Shown one piece after another: positions 25,575-33,558 of a DNA stretch of 64,000 nt. Made by a program: the position numbers and the translations under genes. Source of the stretch: Lachnoclostridium sp. An138 (GTDB lineage: Bacteria > Bacillota > Clostridia > Lachnospirales > Lachnospiraceae); the NCBI RefSeq assembly GCF_002160765.1, contig NZ_NFLF01000001.1:310001-374000 (forward strand), given 5' to 3'. A model generated the notes under the pieces. It was not told the DNA's origin, searched no databases, and saw only the letters and a list, made by a program, of their open reading frames with translations. Each line of letters starts with the position of its first letter. The first letter of the stretch is position 1.

Positions 25575-25647
25575 GCGATAGTGGCGTAGTTGGTAACGCG
25601 CGACCTTGCCAAGGTCGAGACCGCGGGTTCGAGTCCCGTCTATCGCT
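25575..25647 (+). tRNA. tRNA-Gly (anticodon GCC)
   Basis: A 73-base cloverleaf folds completely. The acceptor arms are GCGATAG and CTATCGC, the D stem is GCGT/ACGC, the anticodon stem CGACC/GGTCG holds loop TTGCCAA, and the T arm GCGGG/CCCGT holds TTCGAGT. The anticodon is GCC, which reads GGC and GGU. CCA is not encoded. It stands alone with its own promoter and terminator. Confidence 0.95.
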
Positions 25648-25650
25648 CTC

Positions 25651-25679
25651 AAAAACCTCTGAGTTTCAGAGGTTTTTTC
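25651..25679. terminator. Bidirectional terminator after tRNA-Gly
   Basis: AAAACCTCTGA and TCAGAGGTTTTTT pair around the loop GTT. T-runs follow on both strands, so it can also end asnB transcripts. Confidence 0.8.
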
Positions 25680-25720
25680 ATATCTGAAAATTCCTTCTGA
25701 TTTCCACCCCCGGCAAAAAT

Positions 25721-25815
25721 ATATGCTCCGCGGCGTTCGCCAAATGGACGCGCAGGCGCAAAGTTAAGGGGGCGGCCTGGGCCGCCTCCTCCTGGCTCAC
25801 TGCCCGCGGAAATAA
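25721..25815 (-). repeat. Dispersed GC-rich repeat, copy A (overlaps the asnB 3' end)
   Basis: About 90 bases align with 42951-43043, with roughly three quarters identity by eye. The shared core is GCGGCGTTCGCCAAAT followed by GCGCGCAGG-like sequence and CCTGGCTCACT. The copy includes GGCGGCC-TG-GGCCGCC and the short hairpin GGCGAACGCC on the minus strand. The stop codon of asnB and its last few codons lie inside it. Confidence 0.65.
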
Positions 25816-27776
25816 ATATCATACCACACACAAAACACGTACACGGTCCAGAGCCTGCGGCTGTTATCCTTTCGCCCGTTCCGATGCTCTTCCAGAAGAC
25901 GCAGAAGCTCCTCCCTGTGAAAGTATTTCCGCGCTGCCGGACCCCTGAAGGCAGTCCGAAGTCGTTCCTGGGCGTCATCCCCGCGGAGCCAGACACGGAT
26001 AGGCACCGGAAAGCCAAGCTTTGGCCTCTCCGCCGCATCCGCATTCAGATAAGCAGCGGCAGCCCGGCGCAGAATGCGCTTCGTAGTCCGGCCGCGCTGC
26101 TTCTGACTGCCCGGCAGCCGGCGGGCAAGGGCAAAGACCTCCCGGTCCAGAAAAGGCACCCGCAGCTCCAGGGAATGGGCCATGCTCATCCGGTCCGCTT
26201 TCATCAGAATATCTCCGGCCAGCCACCGGCGCAGATCAATTTCCTGCATACGGTCTGCATCACGCATTCCCTTTGTCCGCTCATAGTCTTTTTCCAGGAG
26301 CCTGGCAGGCGGCACTGCCTGCGTGGGCTTTTTCAAAATTTTCCGCCGTTCCTCATAGGAAAAGATGCGGGCGTTCCCGATAAAGCGCTCCTCTACGCCG
26401 AGGCTTCCCCTTATCAGAAACTGCTTTCCCTTCACATCCGGCAGTCTCTCGGCCAGCTTTGCGGCAGCCTTTCTCCAAGCCTCCGGCAGCAGCTGGTAAG
26501 GACGCAGGGACGCCGGTTCGCAGTAAATCTGATAACCTCCGAACAGCTCGTCCGCTCCCTCTCCGGACACTACGGCCTTTACCTCCCGGGACGCCTCCCT
26601 TGCCAGAAAATACATGGCCACCGCCGAGGCGTCTCCCAGAGGCTCATCCAGATAGTACAGAACTTCCGGAACCGCCTCCCAGAATTCCCTTTCCCGAATC
26701 AGACGGCTCTTATGGCACAGGCCGCACTCCGCGGCGATCCGGTCTGCCTTGGAAATCTCATTATATCTGCACCCATCCGTCTCAAAGCCCACGGTATAAG
26801 CCCGCTTTCCGTAAGCCTTGTCCGCTTCCTTTTCCTCTTCCATTCCGCCTTCCTGGTTTTCACGGCTCAGAAGGGCCGCCACATAGGCAGAATCCACGCC
26901 GCCCGACAAAAAGGCTCCCACTTCCACGTCGGCCCGCATATGCGCCCGTACACTGTCCCGCATTACTTTATCGACTTCTTTTTTCCAATGCTCTTCCTCT
27001 GCTTTTCTTGCGTCTTCCTGCTCCGGAGCGAGCTCCGGGACAAAGTACCGGCGCAGTTCCAGAACGGGTTTTCCGGCCCGGTATTTCAGGCAGGCCCCCG
27101 GCTCCAGCCGGTAAATCCCTTTGAAAAACGTCTCTTCCAGAACAGAATACTGAAAAGAAAGGTATTGCTCCAGCGCCTCTTCGTTCAACTCCCGCCTCAC
27201 CCCCGGATACTCCAGAATACTCTTGATTTCTGACGCAAAAAGAAACACATTTCCGATCAGCGCATAGTACAATGGCTTGATGCCAAAATAATCCCGGGCC
27301 AGAAAAAGCTCTTTCCTGCCGGCATCCCAGACCGCAAAAGCAAACATCCCCCTCAATCTTTCCGGCAGTTTTTCTTTCCACTCCTCATACCCGTGAAGAA
27401 GGACTTCCGAATCACCTTTCGTCCGGAACTGATGTCCCAGAGAGATCAGTTCTTCCCGCAGTTCCTGATAATTATAGATTTCCCCATTAAAAACCAGCAC
27501 GATACTGCCCGTTTCATTTTTCATGGGCTGGGCACTGCCTGCCGTATCGATGATCGCAAGCCGCCGGAACCCCAGCGCCGCTCCGTCATCCAGATGCATC
27601 CTGCCGTCATCCGGCCCCCGGTGATGGAGCGCGTTCATCATAGCCTCCAGCGCCGCAGGCCGCGTTTCACTCCCCAAAACCGGGACCTTCCCCGCTCTCT
27701 CCGTGAAACTTCCACGCAGCGCGCTGACCTCTCCACTTTCTGTATCATCCCATATAAAACCGCAAATGCCGCACAT
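25797..27776 (-). CDS. asnB: Asparagine synthase (glutamine-hydrolysing)
   Basis: The 659-residue enzyme starts MCGICGF; after Met removal the Cys is the class II glutaminase nucleophile. HHRGPDD (51-57), FNGEIYNYQEL and GDSEVLLHGYE complete the amidotransferase half. The synthetase half begins near 200 and has the pyrophosphate motif LSGGVDSA near 290 and SGEGADELFGGY. Compared with typical AsnB it has about 25 extra residues before HHRG and an acidic insert near 310-325. AAAGGAGG precedes the start, and an extended -10 (TGCTACACT) lies about 30 bases upstream. The last codons (YFRGQ-stop) fall inside a dispersed repeat, so the original C terminus may have been altered. Confidence 0.93.
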   Translation of the reverse strand: MCGICGFIWDDTESGEVSALRGSFTERAGKVPVLGSETRPAALEAMMNALHHRGPDDGRMHLDDGAALGFRRLAIIDTAGSAQPMKNETGSIVLVFNGEIYNYQELREELISLGHQFRTKGDSEVLLHGYEEWKEKLPERLRGMFAFAVWDAGRKELFLARDYFGIKPLYYALIGNVFLFASEIKSILEYPGVRRELNEEALEQYLSFQYSVLEETFFKGIYRLEPGACLKYRAGKPVLELRRYFVPELAPEQEDARKAEEEHWKKEVDKVMRDSVRAHMRADVEVGAFLSGGVDSAYVAALLSRENQEGGMEEEKEADKAYGKRAYTVGFETDGCRYNEISKADRIAAECGLCHKSRLIREREFWEAVPEVLYYLDEPLGDASAVAMYFLAREASREVKAVVSGEGADELFGGYQIYCEPASLRPYQLLPEAWRKAAAKLAERLPDVKGKQFLIRGSLGVEERFIGNARIFSYEERRKILKKPTQAVPPARLLEKDYERTKGMRDADRMQEIDLRRWLAGDILMKADRMSMAHSLELRVPFLDREVFALARRLPGSQKQRGRTTKRILRRAAAAYLNADAAERPKLGFPVPIRVWLRGDDAQERLRTAFRGPAARKYFHREELLRLLEEHRNGRKDNSRRLWTVYVFCVWYDIYFRGQ

Positions 27777-27867
27777 ATCCAGACCTCCTTTATTCCTTCG
27801 GACAGTGTAGCATTTACTTGTTTCGCTGACTTCTCACGCCTGTAACATTTCTGTATCAGACCATGCA

Positions 27868-27912
27868 GGCGCCGGCGTACCGGAAGCTCTGTACTTCCGG
27901 TACGCCGGCGCC
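27868..27912. repeat. Perfect 19-bp inverted repeat after the lipoprotein gene
   Basis: GGCGCCGGCGTACCGGAAG (27868-27886) is followed after seven bases by its exact reverse complement (27894-27912). The hairpin starts two bases after the stop codon at 27915. Neither strand has a T-run, so it is not a standard intrinsic terminator. Confidence 0.85.
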
Positions 27913-27914
27913 GC

Positions 27915-29312
27915 TTAGAATTCCAGCACGATCCCCTGCCAGGTATAAAAGGAAAGATCCCGTTCTTCCAGCGCATTGCTGGCATCAATCAGAAGGCGGT
28001 TGTGATCCGCGTCATACTCCATGCGGTATACATAGCCGCAGCCCATGTAAAGCGTACGTCTGGCAAAAGAATCCCCGCTTCGCTGATACAGACAGATATC
28101 CGTATCCGGCTTACCGGACGACCGCTCCGCGGCAATCACCGTATTTCCATCGTCCAGAACCAGAAAACCGGCAATCTGCGTATCCGGCTCCAGTTCTATC
28201 TGTTCCTGATAGTCTCCCGCTCCATCATATACATAAATCCTTCTCTCCTGCGCGATATACACCCGATCCTGCTCTGCGTCCAGATACACCGGGAGCTTTC
28301 CGTAAGCGGTGTCCGCCAGGATCTCTGTGGAAGGGGGCCAGCCAACACTTTCCGATCCATTCACTCCATCCAGATCGTTCAAGTAAATAAACTGCACCCG
28401 GAACAGGTCCTCCGACGTATTCTGCTGATCAGAAATGAAGCTGTATACCAGGGACGCCCGGAGCCTGCCGTCTTTCCAGTCTGCATACAGCTGGATATCC
28501 GCAAGCTCTCCCAGCTCCATCGATTCATTCCAGGAAAACGCTCCGATGAAAGTATGTTCCCCGCTGGAAAGCTGTCTGAAATGGAGCACATCTCCGTCAA
28601 ACCGGACTTTTTCTTCCGTAAGCTCTCTCATGCAGAATCCATAGCACAGCACCTCTGAATCCGGCGACCATGCCGCCAGAATCCGGTATTCCTCTCTGGG
28701 GCGCTCCATTCTGCGCCCGTCCAGAAGCTGCATAACATCCCCCGTCCTGGTATCCAACAAATAAAGCTGCTCCCAGGAATCCGACTGTGTATCATCAATA
28801 TAGACCACATATCTTCCATCCGGAGATACGGCGTCGCAACCCGTCTCTCCCTCTGTCTGCCCCCGCGCCACAGTTTTCTGAAGCAGCGCCAGGCGGCCGG
28901 AATCTCCCGGCTCCAGCGGCAGCTCCCGTTCCTCATGAAATCCATAACGGTAATCCACAGAAGTCTCCAGACAGGCCATGTTCTCCCCGCTGTACCCGGT
29001 CTCCTGTTCTTCACTGCCGGACAGCTCCTGTTCCTCTGCGGAAAGGCCGTCTTCCTGCTGCCCGGATGACCAGTAACGGAAGCCGTGCTCTCCATCCAGA
29101 TAAATTTCCGGCAGCCACGGCAGTCCATCTTTGATTTCTCTGCTGTAAATCTTATGTACTGTGTAGTCCTGTCCTTTCGTATATGCCGGATCGGCCGTTT
29201 CCGTCTCCTCCTCCGGAAGAAGTATAGTCTTCGTCTGAGGCGCCGTTCCGCAGCCGCCCAGCAACAGGCAGAGCGCGCAGAGCCACGCTGTCCATACCGT
29301 TTTAGCTCTCAT
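27915..29312 (-). CDS. Lipoprotein with WD40/TolB-like propeller, linked to a two-component system
   Basis: The 465-residue protein has a lipoprotein signal peptide with C21 in LLLGGC. An acidic linker covers about 30-110. The rest looks like a beta-propeller: DAVSPDGRYVVYIDD, AAWSPDSEVLCYG, DRVYIAQERRIYVYD and NTVIAAERSSG resemble TolB or WD40-like blades. I do not recognise a specific family. Its ATG overlaps the end of the histidine kinase gene by eleven bases, so it belongs to the same operon, and AAGGAGG lies within the kinase coding end. An outside-facing partner of the sensor kinase is a reasonable inference. Confidence 0.75.
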   Translation of the reverse strand: MRAKTVWTAWLCALCLLLGGCGTAPQTKTILLPEEETETADPAYTKGQDYTVHKIYSREIKDGLPWLPEIYLDGEHGFRYWSSGQQEDGLSAEEQELSGSEEQETGYSGENMACLETSVDYRYGFHEERELPLEPGDSGRLALLQKTVARGQTEGETGCDAVSPDGRYVVYIDDTQSDSWEQLYLLDTRTGDVMQLLDGRRMERPREEYRILAAWSPDSEVLCYGFCMRELTEEKVRFDGDVLHFRQLSSGEHTFIGAFSWNESMELGELADIQLYADWKDGRLRASLVYSFISDQQNTSEDLFRVQFIYLNDLDGVNGSESVGWPPSTEILADTAYGKLPVYLDAEQDRVYIAQERRIYVYDGAGDYQEQIELEPDTQIAGFLVLDDGNTVIAAERSSGKPDTDICLYQRSGDSFARRTLYMGCGYVYRMEYDADHNRLLIDASNALEERDLSFYTWQGIVLEF

Positions 29313-30900
29313 CCTGGTCCTCCTTCTCCGGAAAAAACACACAAAATCTCACCCTGCTGTCCGGCGCGTTTTCCGCCCATATACGCCCTCCATGCTCCGT
29401 CACAATCTTCCTGCAGATCGAAAGGCCCAGACCTGCGCTTCCCTGTTCTCTGGAATACTCCTTGTCTTTTCTGTAAAATGGTTCGAAAACACTCTCAAGC
29501 TCTGCCGCCTCAAATGCTCTGTCAGCTTTGTTTTCCACACAGAACCAGACGCCTTCTCTTCTTCTCTGCCCCATAACGCGGATTCGTTCTCCTGTTTCTC
29601 CGTATTTCACCGCATTGTCGAGCAGGTTGATAAAGATCTGGCGCAGCCGTTCTTCGACACCGGATACCCTCAGGTTTTCCTCCAGGCGGAGCTTTATGGA
29701 ACAGCCGTAGCGGTTCGCCTTGATTTCCATCGCCTCTGCCACACTCCGGATCAGCCGGTTCATGTCCACAGACACAGGTTCCTCCGCCATGCCCTTATCC
29801 GCCATTTCCAGAAGCTCCAGCACCATGCGGTGAAGCCGCGTGCTCTCATGAAGGATATGTCCGATGCCTTTCGTGAGCAGCTCCGGATCTTCTCCCCCAT
29901 CCGCTTCAATCAGCTGGGCATAGCCCTGAATCGTAGTCAGCGGGGTCTTCAGCTCATGCGTTACATTGTTGTAGAATTCCTGCCGGCTTTCCATCAGCGC
30001 CCGGATGTGGTCCCGATCCTCCTGGACCCTGCTGATATAGCGTCCGGTCTGGCTCAGCATGGCGCTGAAATCCCGGGACAGTTCCCCGATCTCATCCCTT
30101 CGCCCGGAATCCGCCAGATCCGCGAGAAGCTCTGTATTGATCTGCTCCTGCCGCAGATCGAGGGTCATCTGCCGCGATACCTTGGCCAGCCGCCCGACAG
30201 GCTTCAATGCCCGGTTCAGGAACAGCGCAATGAGAAAAAACGCCGCCAGAAATACAATGGCTGCCGCCCGCAGAATCGTCCTTTCCATCTGTCTTCCCTG
30301 CTGCCAGAGTGCGCTGTAATCCATCGCGCTGCGGATAATTCCCATGGTTTTCCCTTCCACCGACACCGGCATGGAAAACAGCACCGTAAGAACTCCTTCT
30401 TCCTCATACACCAGCGTAAACGCCGCATTTCCATCCACCGCTTCCGCCAGATCTCTTCCCCTGGCCCACAGATGTTCCCAGGACATCCCTTCTGATGAGC
30501 CGCTCTGAAGGGAACCAGCCAGCATTTCTCCCTTCCGGGAGCAGACCGCCAGTAATTCCGTGCCGCTGCCTTCCAGCTCCAGCGCTATATCTTCTGCCAG
30601 AGACCGAAAGCTTTCTTCGTCATTGTTGGCCTCGTTCAAGATCAGCAGCTGCCGTACATAAACCTCTGTATTCTCACGAATTACCGAAAGCTCTCTGGCA
30701 ATCTGCTCCTCACGGTTCGCATCCAGCTGCCGGCTGGCCATCCAGGAAAGAATCAGGGCACTCAGGGCAAAGATAGCCAGCAGGCCGCAGAGCGTCTGGG
30801 CGCGAAGTCCGAACCAGATTCCACCCTTTCCCGCGGTCTGCCGCTCCATATCCCTCTTCGGTTTCCCGCCCTGCTGCTCCTGTATTCTTTCAGGGAACAT
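29302..30900 (-). CDS. Two-component sensor histidine kinase with HAMP domain
   Basis: The 532-residue kinase has helices at about 32-54 and 210-232 flanking an extracytoplasmic sensor of about 155 residues. A HAMP linker (LNRALKPVGRLAKVSRQM) and a coiled coil follow, then the phosphoacceptor box NNVTHELKTPL near 315 and a HATPase domain with NLLDNAVKYG and GSAGLGLSICRKIV. This is the PhoR/VicK/BaeS-like class. The ATG overlaps the response regulator gene by eleven bases, with GGAGTGGGG upstream. It is co-transcribed with the propeller lipoprotein. Confidence 0.93.
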   Translation of the reverse strand: MFPERIQEQQGGKPKRDMERQTAGKGGIWFGLRAQTLCGLLAIFALSALILSWMASRQLDANREEQIARELSVIRENTEVYVRQLLILNEANNDEESFRSLAEDIALELEGSGTELLAVCSRKGEMLAGSLQSGSSEGMSWEHLWARGRDLAEAVDGNAAFTLVYEEEGVLTVLFSMPVSVEGKTMGIIRSAMDYSALWQQGRQMERTILRAAAIVFLAAFFLIALFLNRALKPVGRLAKVSRQMTLDLRQEQINTELLADLADSGRRDEIGELSRDFSAMLSQTGRYISRVQEDRDHIRALMESRQEFYNNVTHELKTPLTTIQGYAQLIEADGGEDPELLTKGIGHILHESTRLHRMVLELLEMADKGMAEEPVSVDMNRLIRSVAEAMEIKANRYGCSIKLRLEENLRVSGVEERLRQIFINLLDNAVKYGETGERIRVMGQRRREGVWFCVENKADRAFEAAELESVFEPFYRKDKEYSREQGSAGLGLSICRKIVTEHGGRIWAENAPDSRVRFCVFFPEKEDQDES

Positions 30901-31564
30901 ATTTATACCCCACTCCGAAAACCGTCACCAGCTGTTCGCCCAAATCCGCCTTGCGGCGGAGACGCTGAATATGAATATCCACCGTCCGCGTATCTCCCAG
31001 ATAATCAAAGCCCCAGATCTGATCCAGAAGGGCGCTCCTTGTAAATACCTGGCGGGGATGCTTTACAAAAAACAAAAGCAGATCAAATTCCTTGGGCGTC
31101 AGATCCACGGGCCGTCCGTCCCGCAGAACCGTATGTTCTTCTTCCGACACTGCGATGGAACAGCAGGAAGCTTCTGTTCTCCTGCTCTCCTGTACCTTCT
31201 CAAACCGCCTCAAAATGGTGTGTACCCGCGCTACCACCTCTCTCAGGTCAAAAGGCTTGGTTACGTAATCGTCTGCCCCGGATTCCAGCCCATACAGCTT
31301 GTCCTCCACATTGCTGCGGGCTGTAAGCATCAGGATGGGAACATTTTCTCTCTCCGTCAGAAGCCTGCAGACATCCACGCCCGCGATATCCGGCAGCATC
31401 CAGTCCAGAAGCACCAGATTCGGCTGTCTTTCCTCTGCGGACTTGAGGCCCTCTGCCCCTGTACCGGCACAGAATACTTCAAAACCTTCCTTTTCAAAGC
31501 CATATTTCAAAATCTCCGCGATCGGTTTTTCGTCCTCGATGACAAGAATTTTTCGTTTTTCCAA
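30890..31564 (-). CDS. OmpR/PhoB family response regulator
   Basis: The 224-residue regulator has a receiver with E10, D11, E12, the phosphorylated D54 in LLDWMLPD, T in LTARS and K in TKPFD. The winged helix has LTPKEFDLLLFFVKHPRQVFTRSALL and ends DIHIQRLRRKADLGEQLVTVFGVGYKY. The likely start is TTG at 31564 after GAGGGGGG; an ATG at 31582 is an alternative but lacks spacing to a ribosome site. Direct repeats with 11- and 12-base periods at 31723-31768, in the divergent region, look like binding sites for this protein class. Confidence 0.9.
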   Translation of the reverse strand: MEKRKILVIEDEKPIAEILKYGFEKEGFEVFCAGTGAEGLKSAEERQPNLVLLDWMLPDIAGVDVCRLLTERENVPILMLTARSNVEDKLYGLESGADDYVTKPFDLREVVARVHTILRRFEKVQESRRTEASCCSIAVSEEEHTVLRDGRPVDLTPKEFDLLLFFVKHPRQVFTRSALLDQIWGFDYLGDTRTVDIHIQRLRRKADLGEQLVTVFGVGYKYVP

Positions 31565-31722
31565 ATTCGTTTCCCCCCTCATACCCTTTCCCAGCGCATT
31601 GGGGAAGGGCATTCTTTCTACTGTATTATACAATTATACAGACTATACAGGCTCGCGGCTTCCTGTCTGCCCACAGCCTTTTCATAAGGATAGCCTACAG
31701 GTATAGCCTTTTCTTATCCAAG

Positions 31723-31768
31723 TTGTAAACAAATTGTAACCAAATTTTCTGATAGATTTTCTGATAGA
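31723..31768. promoter_or_regulatory. Phased direct repeats, candidate response-regulator binding sites
   Basis: TTGTAAACAAA and TTGTAACCAAA are exact neighbours (31723-31744). They are followed at once by two identical copies of TTTTCTGATAGA (31745-31768). One-turn direct repeats are the usual target form of OmpR-family dimers. They lie between the response regulator and the divergent rubrerythrin gene. Confidence 0.45.
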
Positions 31769-31818
31769 TTTTCCCCAAACTGCGCATACTATCTCCAAAA
31801 ACAGGAAGGAGCATTTTT

Positions 31819-32412
31819 ATGACAGTTGAATTTCAGAAAAGCGAAACACGCGAAAACCTGATGCGTGCCTTTGCCGGAGAGAGCCAGGCCCGCAACCGCT
31901 ACACCTTTGCGGCTCAGCAGGCCCGTTCCATGCAGCTTCCCGTTATTGAAACGGTTTTTAACTATACCGCCAGTCAGGAACGGGCGCACGCCAAAATCTT
32001 TTACGACCACCTGAAGCAGCTCTCCGGCACCACCATTCATGTGGACGGAGGCTACCCTGTAGATATCTACACCAATATGGATGATCTGCTGAAGGCCGCC
32101 CAGCACAACGAATACGAAGAGCATGACCCCGTCTATAAAACCTTCGGCGATATCGCCCGGGAAGAGGGCTTCACAGCAGTCGCGGCTTCCTTCTACAGCA
32201 TCGCCGCCATTGAGAAAACCCACGGGGACCGTTTTGGCGCCTTTGCGAAACTGATGAAAGAAGGACGGCTGTTTTCCTCTGAAAAAGAAGAATCCTGGAT
32301 CTGTCTGAACTGCGGTCATATTTATACCGGCTGCGAAGTACCGCCCCGCTGCCCGGTCTGCCGAGAAGAACAGGGATATTTTATCCGTCTTTCCAGTCTT
32401 CCCCTCTCCTAA
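31819..32412 (+). CDS. rbr: Rubrerythrin
   Basis: The 197-residue protein has the ferritin-like diiron domain with E21 (AGESQARNRYTF), E54 and H57 (ERAH), E98/E101, and E132 and H135 (EKTH). A C-terminal rubredoxin domain follows with C162, C165, C178 and C181. It reduces hydrogen peroxide to water with electrons from NADH or rubredoxin and is a marker of oxidative defence in anaerobes. AGGAAGGAG nine bases upstream fits the ATG. It is divergent from a two-component system whose regulator may bind between them. Confidence 0.95.
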   Translation: MTVEFQKSETRENLMRAFAGESQARNRYTFAAQQARSMQLPVIETVFNYTASQERAHAKIFYDHLKQLSGTTIHVDGGYPVDIYTNMDDLLKAAQHNEYEEHDPVYKTFGDIAREEGFTAVAASFYSIAAIEKTHGDRFGAFAKLMKEGRLFSSEKEESWICLNCGHIYTGCEVPPRCPVCREEQGYFIRLSSLPLS

Positions 32413-32460
32413 GCCGCAGTTCCAGACAGCAGTTCTGAGCCGCCGGGTCAGAACCTCTGC

Positions 32461-32489
32461 TTGAAAAATGAAAGGGAACCTCTTATAAT
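32461..32489 (+). promoter_or_regulatory. Sigma-A type promoter of the amidohydrolase gene
   Basis: TTGAAA at 32461-32466 and a perfect TATAAT at 32484-32489 are 17 bases apart. The start point would be near 32496. The spacer contains the left arm of an inverted repeat whose right arm covers the ribosome site. Confidence 0.7.
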
Positions 32490-32548
32490 GTAACTGCCGC
32501 TGACAGAACAAAGACATTTCAGCCGGTAAGCATAAGGAGGTTCCTTTT
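32471..32548 (+). promoter_or_regulatory. Inverted repeat pairing the promoter spacer with the ribosome site
   Basis: AAAGGGAACCTC (32471-32482) can pair with GAGGTTCCTTT (32537-32548) in a 12-base stem that includes one G-T pair. The right arm contains the GAGG of the AAGGAGG ribosome site. Only transcripts that begin upstream of 32471 would contain both arms. Confidence 0.5.
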
Positions 32549-32549
32549 T

Positions 32550-33383
32550 ATGATCATTGATTTTCATACTCATATATTTCCCGACAATATTGCCCACAGA
32601 GCTGTCTACAATCTGGAATTTACAGGCAGAGTGGTCGCCTATACAGACGGCACCCTGGAGGAGCTCCGTCTCTCCATGAAAGAAGCGGGGGTCACTCATT
32701 CCGTCGTACTTCCCATTGTAACCAAGCCCTCTCAGTTCCGCCATATCAACGAGTTTGCCCATTCCATCACTCATGAAGAACCGGATGAAGAGGGACTTTC
32801 CATTATTTCTTTTGGAGGCATCCATCCTGCTTCCACGAACTACAAAGAGGAACTGCATATTATAAAGCAGATGGGCCTGAAAGGAATCAAGCTCCATCCT
32901 ACCTATCAGAATACCTATATCGACGATATCGGTTACGAGCGCATTATCGATTACGCCACACAGCTGGGGCTTCTCGTCTCTATCCACTGCGGACGGGATC
33001 TGGGCTTTCCCAAGCAGGTCAACGCCACGCCAAGGCGTCTCCGCCGCATGATCCAGGATGTCTTTCCGGGAGGCTCAGCCGAAAATCTCATTCTGGCCCA
33101 TCTGGGCGGCCATGACATGGAAAATGAATCCGAGCACCTTCTGGTGGGCGGGGATTACTATATGGACCTGGCCTACATCCTGCGCCTGGCCCTGCCAAGC
33201 CAGATTCTGCGGATGTGCAGAAAACACGGCATCGACAAGATCCTGTTCGCCACAGACTCCCCCTGGAGCGGACAGAAGGAGGATATGGAATATATCCGGA
33301 AAATCGGTTTCACCGAGGAAGAACTGGAAAAGATTCTATATAAGAACGGAGCCAGGCTTCTGGGACTGCCCTGCCAGGGCTGA
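32550..33383 (+). CDS. Amidohydrolase family protein (amidohydrolase-2 type)
   Basis: The 277-residue TIM-barrel metal hydrolase starts with the metal motif DFHTHIFP (H6, H8). Further expected ligands are in KLHPTYQ, SIHCGRD and the terminal FATDSPW aspartate. This fits the amidohydrolase-2/TatD-like group seen in many Clostridia and often annotated only as metal-dependent hydrolase; the substrate is unknown. The start follows AAGGAGG by about ten bases. It has its own promoter, and a stem that covers the ribosome site may silence read-through messages from rbr. Confidence 0.85.
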   Translation: MIIDFHTHIFPDNIAHRAVYNLEFTGRVVAYTDGTLEELRLSMKEAGVTHSVVLPIVTKPSQFRHINEFAHSITHEEPDEEGLSIISFGGIHPASTNYKEELHIIKQMGLKGIKLHPTYQNTYIDDIGYERIIDYATQLGLLVSIHCGRDLGFPKQVNATPRRLRRMIQDVFPGGSAENLILAHLGGHDMENESEHLLVGGDYYMDLAYILRLALPSQILRMCRKHGIDKILFATDSPWSGQKEDMEYIRKIGFTEEELEKILYKNGARLLGLPCQG

Positions 33384-33477
33384 CCCTGTGCCCCTGCCGG
33401 TTCATCCGGTTCATCCGGTTTCTTTTCCTTTTGCATTTCATGAAAACCAGAATTCCTGCCTTCGTCAAAACCGGCAG

Positions 33478-33530
33478 AAAAAAGAGACAGACAGCGGTTT
33501 CCAGAAAACCCGCCCGTCTGTCTCTTTTCT
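33478..33530. terminator. Bidirectional terminator between convergent genes
   Basis: AAAAAAGAGACAGAC (33478-33492) and GTCTGTCTCTTTT (33516-33528) pair, with an inner GCGGTTT/AAACCCGC stem. It serves both the amidohydrolase (+) and the permease (-). A short CCGGTTCAT direct repeat lies just upstream, at 33397-33414. Confidence 0.8.
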
Positions 33531-33558
33531 TCCTGTTCATAAACTTCAGAGCTCAAAT

